Of a stretch of DNA of 40,622 bases, positions 1-6,574 are shown piece after piece. Every line of letters starts with the position of its first letter. Position 1 is the first letter of the stretch. The translations under genes and the position numbers were made by a program. The notes under the pieces were generated by a model. It ran no database searches and was not told the origin of the DNA. It saw nothing but the letters and a program-made list of their open reading frames with translations. This DNA is from Calditrichota bacterium (GTDB lineage: Bacteria; Calditrichota; Calditrichia; RBG-13-44-9; J042), in the NCBI GenBank assembly GCA_003696445.1, contig RFHE01000334.1, forward strand, positions 1 through 40,622, written 5' to 3'.

Positions 1-504
1 ACATCCCGGGTAGGCATCACCCTGATCAATCTGGCCGGCAGCATCCGCTGGGATAACCAGCCTGAGATGCACACCACCACCATCCAGGCCAACCATTTCA
101 GCCTGCCCTCCAACCTGTCCGATTCACTGGTTACCAACCACGATTCCAGCTATGCCATCGAGAATTTTACCACCCGCCTGCCGGTGGTTCTGGACATGGC
201 CACCAGCTGGCAGCCCAGTGCACACCTGCTGATTACCGGCGAATGGGAGCAGGGGCTGAACCGCAGCATGGGCGCCACCACTACCCCGCGCCTTGCACTG
301 GGCGGGGAGTTCAAAGCCCTGCCGGTGTTCCCTGTGCGAGCCGGCCTTTCCGTCGGCGGGGCCGCCGGACGTTCCCTTGCCCTTGGCGCCGGTCTGGACC
401 TGAACTACTGGAAGCTGGATCTGGCTTACCTGACCCACGACGGCATCTTTCCCGGCAGCAGCAAAGGCTTCTCGCTGGCACTGACCACCCGCTTTCGCTT
501 CTGA
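1..504 (+). CDS. Outer-membrane beta-barrel protein, C-terminal part (DUF5723-like), 5' end outside window
   Basis: The reading frame is open from base 1, so the tracked ATG at 67 is internal and the gene begins upstream of the window. About 167 residues remain. They show alternating hydrophobic/polar strands and end in the aromatic-rich TTRFRF, as expected for a barrel inserted by the BAM machinery. The segment aligns by eye, along its whole length, with the C-terminal third of the protein at 2844-4112: both have an SDSL.. stretch, a G(G/L)E.. strand, a G(A/S)GL(D/N)L(N/K)YW strand and a T/STRFRF end. It is therefore a tandem paralogue. DUF5723 membership is my recognition of the general style, not a search result. 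Function is unknown; an outer-membrane channel or assembly role is possible. Confidence 0.75.
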   Translation, partial: TSRVGITLINLAGSIRWDNQPEMHTTTIQANHFSLPSNLSDSLVTNHDSSYAIENFTTRLPVVLDMATSWQPSAHLLITGEWEQGLNRSMGATTTPRLALGGEFKALPVFPVRAGLSVGGAAGRSLALGAGLDLNYWKLDLAYLTHDGIFPGSSKGFSLALTTRFRF

Positions 505-723
505 TCATCCGGGCCTCTCCCAGGCCGGTTTTTCAACAACTGACGAAAATTACAACAATCTCTAAACCCGCCGCGCTTTCAGACATCCGGCTCGCGACGC
601 TTACACCATAAGGCATCCACCGGGTGCTCGTCGGGAAACGCTATAGTTGGCACTGGCTTTGCAATTGATTCTATCGTCAAAGTTCAGTTTCAGGGAAGAA
701 ACCATTAATTCAGGGACGAAGCC
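505..723. other. Intergenic region before the lipoprotein gene
   Basis: About 220 bases separate the first barrel gene from the lipoprotein gene. No clear terminator hairpin with a T tract is visible after the stop at 504. A weak sigma-70-like pair lies at 647-675 and is listed separately. No gene is seen. Confidence 0.5.
647..675 (+). promoter_or_regulatory. Possible promoter for the lipoprotein/barrel pair
   Basis: TTGGCA (5 of 6 to the -35 consensus), a 17-base spacer, then TCTATC (3 of 6 to the -10 consensus), about 50 bases upstream of the ATG at 724. The -10 is poor, so this is tentative. Confidence 0.25.
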
Positions 724-2832
724 ATGCATAAATTGTGTGGATTTTCTTTTAGTAGCTTTATCCTCTTCATTATTCCGTTTCTTTTTTCCGGCTGTAGCGT
801 TCAGGAACCCTCGGTCCCCAGCTGGAATGTTCCGGTAACCGTTCCCCTCTCGCAACAGACCTTTCGTCTGGGCGATTACCTGCTCAACGATTCCACCATT
901 GTGGCTCGCGGGGCCGATTCGCTCATTTTTCTGGACTTTAAAGGGAACCTGGATACCGTTCGGGTTAATGAGGAGGTGCTCCGGCTGCCCGCTCAGGATA
1001 CCTCACAAGCCTTTGCGCTGGGGGAAATCCAATTGGATGCCCTGACCAGCCTGAACTCCGGTTTTCAGACCCTGGGCGAACTGATGCCCGACCTGCAAAA
1101 CTTGGTCGGCCAGCCGGTGCCGTTCACCGTTCCGGAAACCACTTTGACCCCGGCGCCACAGGTGTTGAATTCACCGGATTTTGACAAGGCTCTGCTGGCT
1201 TCCGGACGCATTCAGGTGCGTTTTTTCAACAACCTGCCCTTTCCGCTGGGCCCCAATGCCAGCACTCCCGACGGCATGCATCTGACGGTGTACGATAACC
1301 AGAATCAAAAGGTGGTCGAATTTGTAGTCAGCCAGGTGGTAAATCCGGGCGATCAAGTGGTAAGGGAATCGGCTTTGCCCCAGAACCGCTGGATACAGCA
1401 ACCGTTTCGCATTGAATATACCCTGCCGGTAGCGCAAAGTACCTCCTTTTTGGTCACCAGCGACCTGCTCAACTCGGCCGGCTTTTCTCTGGAATTGCAG
1501 TTCCGCCAATTGCGGGCGCTGGAAATCGTAGCCGACATACCAGCGCAACAGGTGAGCCGGCAAACTTCCTTTGCCATTCCGGGAAAGAACCGCCTGAAAT
1601 GGGGCAAGCTGGAACAGGGCAGCCTGGTGCTCAATTTCAACAACCAGTTGCCCGTTGGACTCACGCTCAATTTTACCATCCCTTTTCTTCTCGGCGCTGA
1701 AAAACAGCCGATCAGCCGCCAGGTGGTGTTGCCCGCCGCCTCGCAACAGGCGGTGACCATCGATTTGAGCAATGCCGAGTTCACCAATCCGCAATCGCCC
1801 GGCGCCTACCTGGACAGCGTTACCGTAGAATATCAGGTGAGCACCCAGCCCTCCAGCGGCATGGTTCATCTCAAACATACCGACCAGGTTGCGGTGGCGA
1901 TTCACAGCGATCCTCTCGTCCTGGCGGGTTTTTCCGGCTATCTGGCCGGGGACACGCTGGCCATGGCCCCGATTGTCGTCCGAGACATCGCCGACTATCA
2001 GGGGCTGGACCCGGATGTGCAGTTTCAACAGGTGAGTTTGGATTTTTCCCTGCACAGTGAAGTCAATGTGGAAAACCTGATCCTGAAACTGCACCTGGTG
2101 GGGTACCACGAAGAACAGGGAGTGGTGACCGACTCCTCGCTGCTGGTGCTGGCCGATCAGCCCATTACCCCGGGGCAGCCCGGTCAACCCGGGACGACCA
2201 CCTTTACCCTCACCGGTGCCGATTTAGCCAACTTTTTGAGCATTCTCCCCACCAGCATTAAAGCCAGCGGGCAGGTGCAGGTGGGTGGCAATACGGAAAT
2301 CACCAAAGGCAGCCGCCTGTGGGGCGATTACCATTTCTCCACCCCGTTAAAGGTACAGATTCAGCATGTCGCTCCCTTCGAAGCAGATCCCACGGTGATT
2401 GAGCCTAACGATATCGACCAGCAGGTGCGCGATGCCAGCGAGAACGACTTGAGTGAAGCCACCCTTTCGCTACAAGTGGAAAACCACACGCCCCTGGGCG
2501 GTTCGGTGCGCATCATCATCACGGCCGACCCCACTGCCGTGGATCCCTATGATCTGGATCATCTGAATCCCGACCTGACCATTGTGAAAGACGTTTCGCT
2601 GGCTGCCGCACCGGTAGATCCTACAACCGGATATGTCAACCAATCTGCCATGAATCCGATCGAATTATCGCTGGATGCCCGGGAGATTGCCCTGTTCGCT
2701 CATCCTCCCTTAAAAGTGGGCTACCTGCTGCAGATCGACGATACCGCCCAGCCGGTGGCGGTGCGGGCCAACGATTATGTGCGGCTGGCCGGAATGGTTC
2801 GGATTGTGTACAACGTAAACAGCAACAATTGA
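724..2832 (+). CDS. Large outer-membrane-type lipoprotein of unknown function
   Basis: 702 residues. The N-terminus has a short basic start, a hydrophobic run and the lipobox FSGC, placing the acylated cysteine at residue 24; there is no obvious retention signal. The mature part is predicted by eye to be beta-rich, with Ig-like strand patterns repeated across roughly residues 150-680 and little helix. I do not recognise a catalytic motif. The gene ends 11 bases before the ATG of the barrel gene, and the ribosome-binding site of that gene overlaps the stop, so the two are very likely co-transcribed and translationally coupled. A related barrel lies upstream, so a second lipoprotein copy may precede it outside the window. 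A role as a surface lipoprotein working with the barrel is inference only. Confidence 0.8.
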   Translation: MHKLCGFSFSSFILFIIPFLFSGCSVQEPSVPSWNVPVTVPLSQQTFRLGDYLLNDSTIVARGADSLIFLDFKGNLDTVRVNEEVLRLPAQDTSQAFALGEIQLDALTSLNSGFQTLGELMPDLQNLVGQPVPFTVPETTLTPAPQVLNSPDFDKALLASGRIQVRFFNNLPFPLGPNASTPDGMHLTVYDNQNQKVVEFVVSQVVNPGDQVVRESALPQNRWIQQPFRIEYTLPVAQSTSFLVTSDLLNSAGFSLELQFRQLRALEIVADIPAQQVSRQTSFAIPGKNRLKWGKLEQGSLVLNFNNQLPVGLTLNFTIPFLLGAEKQPISRQVVLPAASQQAVTIDLSNAEFTNPQSPGAYLDSVTVEYQVSTQPSSGMVHLKHTDQVAVAIHSDPLVLAGFSGYLAGDTLAMAPIVVRDIADYQGLDPDVQFQQVSLDFSLHSEVNVENLILKLHLVGYHEEQGVVTDSSLLVLADQPITPGQPGQPGTTTFTLTGADLANFLSILPTSIKASGQVQVGGNTEITKGSRLWGDYHFSTPLKVQIQHVAPFEADPTVIEPNDIDQQVRDASENDLSEATLSLQVENHTPLGGSVRIIITADPTAVDPYDLDHLNPDLTIVKDVSLAAAPVDPTTGYVNQSAMNPIELSLDAREIALFAHPPLKVGYLLQIDDTAQPVAVRANDYVRLAGMVRIVYNVNSNN

Positions 2833-2843
2833 GGGAGATTATC

Positions 2844-4112
2844 ATGGGAAAACGTTCCCTTGCCATCTGGTGGATTGTCATTTTGCTCTTGGGGATTGCC
2901 GTCGGCGAGGCCTACGCCCAGCAGGCCATCGACGCCCGGGCAGCCGGCATGGCCTTCAGCAACAGCGCGGCCGGTTATGGCTTGGAACAGGTGGGGATGA
3001 ACCCGGCCATGCTGGCCTTTCCGTACGGGTTTAATTTCGAGCTCAATCTCTTTTCCGGGCAGTTCAGCCTGTTCAACAATGCCCTCAACAAAGCTCAATT
3101 CGATGACTACTTTGCCCCGGGGAGAGTGCTCAGCGAAAGCGACAAACAACAATTATTACAACTAATCCCACAGTCTGGGTTTCAGGCCAGTGCCGGAGCA
3201 CGGGTCAATACGCTGGCGGTGGCTTCGCGCTATTTCAGTCTGGCTCTGGTAGGCATGGGTTCGGGCAGGGTGCAGATCCCCCGCGAACCGTTTGAACTGG
3301 CCCTTCAGGGCAACCAGCTCGGGCGAGAATATCGGTTTAACAATGTGGAAGGGCTCGGCTGGGCCGCCGCCGGAGCCCTGTTTAGCATCGGGATCCCTCT
3401 CCACTCGGCCGATGGCTATCCGGTTACTGCCGTGGGGATAACGGCTAAGTACCTGAACGGCTTTGCCTACTTCGAGGTGCTGAACAGCGAGGGGCGGCTG
3501 GTAACCACCGCCAGTGGCATTGACCTGAACGGCCGGTTGACCGCACGCAGCTCGGAAGGAGGGCAGGGCTACGGCCTGGACTTCGGTCTGGTCACCCGTT
3601 TTGGGGCGCGCTGGCAACTGGCTTTCTCCCTATCCAATGCCATCAGCCGAATTAATTGGCGTTCAAACAACCAGCTTCGTTATTTTTCGCTGAAAGCAGA
3701 CAGTTTGAGTTTTCCTGATGAGTTTTCCGACAGCCTTCTGGTGGACGAGGACAGCAGCGCAGCCTTAGGCGCCTTTTCCACACCGCTTGCCCGACGGCTC
3801 ACTGCGGCCTTTGCCTATCGCTTCAGCCGACGAACGGTGGCCACCGGCCAGGTGGAGCTGCCGGCCGGTGGTTCCTCCCTCTCCAGGGGAAACCAGCGCC
3901 TTGCGTTCGGCCTGGAAACCAGCCTGATCTCCCTGTTGCCCCTGCGCACCGGCATTTCGCTGGGTGACAACAAAGGGCTCTCCTGGGCACTTGGCAGTGG
4001 CCTGAATCTGAAATACTGGTTTGTCGATGTGGCGGTCATCAATCACGGCGGACTGAAGAATGCCAGCAGTCGGGGGATTACGCTGGCCGTGTCCACCCGT
4101 TTTCGATTTTAG
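2844..4112 (+). CDS. Outer-membrane beta-barrel protein (DUF5723-like)
   Basis: 422 residues from ATG 2844. The ORF track begins at a TTG (2829), but that codon overlaps the stop of the preceding gene; the ATG at 2844 is preceded by GAGGGAGA and starts a proper signal peptide (hydrophobic run ending AYA before QQ). The mature protein begins with a segment DARAAGMAFSNSA.. typical of the barrel families that list member coordinates of surface loops, then many amphipathic strands, and ends STRFRF with terminal phenylalanine. It is paralogous to the truncated protein at 1-504. It probably sits in the outer membrane and partners with the lipoprotein just upstream. The substrate or function cannot be read from sequence. 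Confidence 0.8.
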   Translation: MGKRSLAIWWIVILLLGIAVGEAYAQQAIDARAAGMAFSNSAAGYGLEQVGMNPAMLAFPYGFNFELNLFSGQFSLFNNALNKAQFDDYFAPGRVLSESDKQQLLQLIPQSGFQASAGARVNTLAVASRYFSLALVGMGSGRVQIPREPFELALQGNQLGREYRFNNVEGLGWAAAGALFSIGIPLHSADGYPVTAVGITAKYLNGFAYFEVLNSEGRLVTTASGIDLNGRLTARSSEGGQGYGLDFGLVTRFGARWQLAFSLSNAISRINWRSNNQLRYFSLKADSLSFPDEFSDSLLVDEDSSAALGAFSTPLARRLTAAFAYRFSRRTVATGQVELPAGGSSLSRGNQRLAFGLETSLISLLPLRTGISLGDNKGLSWALGSGLNLKYWFVDVAVINHGGLKNASSRGITLAVSTRFRF

Positions 4113-4138
4113 AGATGCCTGGTCATACCACCCACCCG

Positions 4139-4183
4139 CAGGGGCATGCGCGGCCTTAGGGCCCGGGTGCCCCTGTGCTTTTT
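4139..4183 (+). terminator. Rho-independent-type terminator after the barrel gene
   Basis: An 8-base perfect inverted repeat, CAGGGGCA (4139-4146) and TGCCCCTG (4168-4175), encloses a GC-rich loop and is followed by GCTTTTT. It lies between the barrel gene and the convergent thpR. The T tract is only on the plus side. Confidence 0.65.
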
Positions 4184-4191
4184 CCAGCCAC

Positions 4192-4776
4192 TCAACCGGT
4201 TAGTATCAACTCTTTTAGAACCGTGTAATGGGCCCCTTCCCGCCGAAGTTGGCTGCGCATCACCTGAACCCGATCCACCGGCATAGGCACCGGCTGGAAA
4301 GAAAGCCGGGAAAAGGTTTCGATGAGAGGTTTTAGATTTTTGGGACTGCGCACCCTGCCAAGGGTGAGGTGAGGCGTAAAAGGCCGGTTTTCTTCAGGGA
4401 AGCCCAGATCAACCATGGCCTGCTCGATTCGGGCTTGCAGGTGCGCCAGTGCTTCTCGGCCGCTGTCGTCGAAGCCCACCCAGAATACCCGCGGCCTGGT
4501 CAGCGAGGGGAAGGCACCCAGGTTGCGGGCAACCAGAGCAAAAGGTTCAATGCCCGAACTGGCTGCGGCCACCGCTGCAAAGATTTCGTTCAGCCGTTTG
4601 GCAGGGACATTGCCCAGAAACTTCAAGGTGAGATGAATGGACTCTGGACGCACCCATTTTACGTCGCCGTTAAGCGGTTTCAGCTCCCCGATCAAAGATT
4701 TCAGGCGCTGAATCAGCGGCGGGGGCACGGGGATGGCGACAAAAACACGCATCTTCTCCGGTAAGGACGAATTCAT
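4192..4776 (-). CDS. thpR: RNA 2',3'-cyclic phosphodiesterase (ThpR / LigT family)
   Basis: 194 residues from the ATG at 4776, chosen because a CAGGAG ribosome-binding site lies just upstream; the longer ORF start at 4839 has no such support. The protein has the two signature HxTx motifs of the 2H phosphoesterase superfamily: HLTL at residues 48-51 and HLTL at 136-139, with the MRVFVAIP start typical of the family. Known members hydrolyse 2',3'-cyclic phosphate ends of RNA or ligate tRNA halves in vitro; the physiological role is unsettled. Cytoplasmic, no membrane segments. It faces cinA in the same direction with about 320 bases between them, so co-transcription is uncertain. ThpR and CinA are frequent neighbours in bacterial genomes, in my general knowledge, often near recA. 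Confidence 0.92.
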   Translation of the reverse strand: MNSSLPEKMRVFVAIPVPPPLIQRLKSLIGELKPLNGDVKWVRPESIHLTLKFLGNVPAKRLNEIFAAVAAASSGIEPFALVARNLGAFPSLTRPRVFWVGFDDSGREALAHLQARIEQAMVDLGFPEENRPFTPHLTLGRVRSPKNLKPLIETFSRLSFQPVPMPVDRVQVMRSQLRREGAHYTVLKELILTG

Positions 4777-5098
4777 GGCACACTCCTGGGAACTGTCTAA
4801 AAAGTAAAGCCAAGGGGATATACTCGCGATTTTGTGCATTCAGTGGTTTGGGTAAAAGCAGGGTTTGCAGCCGGGGTTTTTTCGATTAAACCCAGCCATT
4901 TAAGCAAAGCAATCAACCTTGATTTCCTTCATTTTTTGGCAACCTCAATGCCTTCGCCCAATCTCTTGGCAAGAGAGCAGGTCGGGGGATGCGTTGATTT
5001 AAGTTCGGTGCCAGCGAAAAAGCTAATTGTATAACAATACAGAATCGCAGCCTTTTTGGACAACCCCTTTGCTCTGGTTTGCCGGATTTGCGGTTGCA
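4777..5098. other. Intergenic region between cinA and thpR
   Basis: About 320 bases with no convincing gene. The only ORF (4834-5034, plus) has low-complexity composition, no ribosome-binding site that I can see and no recognisable motif. The stretch is more AT-rich than its neighbours and holds several T runs. A TATATC-like element lies upstream of thpR on the minus strand near 4817, but I find no good -35 partner. No hairpin strong enough to call was seen. Confidence 0.5.
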
Positions 5099-6361
5099 TT
5101 ACGAATCGGTGAGCACATCGCCCACCGGCAACCCCAACAGAATGCGGCGGAGGAAATCCAAGGCAGCTTGGGCGGCCAGTTCTTTATTTAATCGGCGGTC
5201 CTGCACAAATTGAAACCGCCGGGCCATGACCCCTTCCGGGCCAGCCAAACCCACGTACACCAATCCCACCGGCTTGGTGGGTGTTGCTCCCGTGGGGCCG
5301 GCAATGCCGGTTGTGGACAGGGCATAGCTGGATTGAAAGGCCTTCTGCACCCCAGCGGCCATTTCCCGAGCCACCACATCGCTCACCGCTCCGAATTGAT
5401 CCAGCGAGGCTTTGCGCACCCCCAGAAATCGCATTTTGCTTTCGTTGGAGTAGGTGACCATGCCACCCAAAAAATAGGTGGAGCTTCCCGATACATTGGT
5501 AATGCGGTCCTGGACCAGCCCTCCGGTGCAGCTTTCGGCCACCGCCAGGGTTAGATTTCTTTCCCGGAGCAACCGCCCGACCACCGCTTCCAGGTCTTCC
5601 TCGCCCCGGGCATACACGTAATCCCCAACCCGTTCCATGAGGGCCGACTCAAAGGCTTGCTGGCGGTGGGGGGCTGTGGCTGCAGCGCCGCGGGCGATGA
5701 CACGAATGTCCACACCGGTAAACTTGGGCAAAAAGGCGACTTCAAAGTCCGGAAATTGGTTTAGGACATCGCGCAACACTTCGTACAGCCGAGACTCGGC
5801 GATGCCGGTGCTGCGAAATTGCTGAACCCAGATGGCACCACCACCGGTCTTCTGGCGCAAATAGGGTAGCACGGCCTGTTCCATCAATCCTTTCATTTCC
5901 CGGGGCACACCAGGTAACACGAAAACCTCCTTTCCCTCCCGGGAGAAATGCAGTCCGGGCGCCGTGCCCACCGGATTTTCCAGAACTCGCGCGCCCCGGG
6001 GCACCATGGCCTGACCGCGGTTGACCGCGGGCATCTGCATGCCGCGCCGGCGAAACCGTTCTTCAACACGGCGTGAAATCGCCTCATTCAGCTCCAACGG
6101 GGCTCCAAAATACTCGGCAACAGCCTTTTTGGTTACATCGTCGTGGGTAGGTCCCAGGCCTCCGGTTAAAATGACCAACTCCGCCTCCGCCAGTGCAGAC
6201 TCTAACGCTGTACGGATGGCCTCCGCTTCGTCCCCGATGGTCACTACCTTCCGCGTTACAATACCCAGTTCGAAAAGCTTCCCGGAAATAAAGGTAGCAT
6301 TGGTGTTGGTGGTGCGCCCATTGAGCAACTCGTTGCCAATCGAAATGAGAATCGCTTCCAT
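5099..6361 (-). CDS. cinA: CinA-family protein: ADP-ribose/NMN-type pyrophosphatase domain plus nicotinamide-nucleotide amidohydrolase domain
   Basis: 420 residues from the ATG at 6361; the upstream start at 6397 adds a leader (MRNEPKQFVKAI) not usual in the family, and AAGG lies upstream of 6361. Residues 1-170 form the MoaB/MogA-like (COG1058) domain, with the starting pattern ISIGNELLNG and the motif TGGLGPTHDD. The C-terminal 160 residues form the PncC amidohydrolase domain with AESCTGG and STTGIAGPTG. The enzyme deamidates nicotinamide mononucleotide and so takes part in NAD salvage; the N-terminal domain acts as a pyrophosphatase in characterised two-domain CinA proteins. Length is usual for the full two-domain form. 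Although named for competence induction, competence is not implied. Cytoplasmic. It lies head to head with the repeat protein at 6575. Confidence 0.95.
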   Translation of the reverse strand: MEAILISIGNELLNGRTTNTNATFISGKLFELGIVTRKVVTIGDEAEAIRTALESALAEAELVILTGGLGPTHDDVTKKAVAEYFGAPLELNEAISRRVEERFRRRGMQMPAVNRGQAMVPRGARVLENPVGTAPGLHFSREGKEVFVLPGVPREMKGLMEQAVLPYLRQKTGGGAIWVQQFRSTGIAESRLYEVLRDVLNQFPDFEVAFLPKFTGVDIRVIARGAAATAPHRQQAFESALMERVGDYVYARGEEDLEAVVGRLLRERNLTLAVAESCTGGLVQDRITNVSGSSTYFLGGMVTYSNESKMRFLGVRKASLDQFGAVSDVVAREMAAGVQKAFQSSYALSTTGIAGPTGATPTKPVGLVYVGLAGPEGVMARRFQFVQDRRLNKELAAQAALDFLRRILLGLPVGDVLTDS

Positions 6362-6574
6362 GATGGCCTTCACAAATTGTTTTGGTTCGTTTCTCAAACA
6401 AATTAAAAGCCAACTCCCTCTGCTTCAAGGTTGTTTTTGGTAAGCCCACTTCGGGTCGATTTTTGGACAATGTAACCACGGTTCCAGCTTGGGAACCATT
6501 TCTTGCGTAACAAGATTGGTGACTCTATATTTGATTTCAATCACACAAATTTAAACTGTGAGCGGGGCGATTCC

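Noticed and set aside
1171-2187. 338-residue minus-strand ORF opposite the lipoprotein gene
   Set aside because: Shadow of the coding strand, rich in G, H and Q, without any recognisable motif.
4834-5034. 66-residue ORF between thpR and cinA
   Set aside because: No ribosome-binding site, no motif and no conserved look; kept as intergenic.
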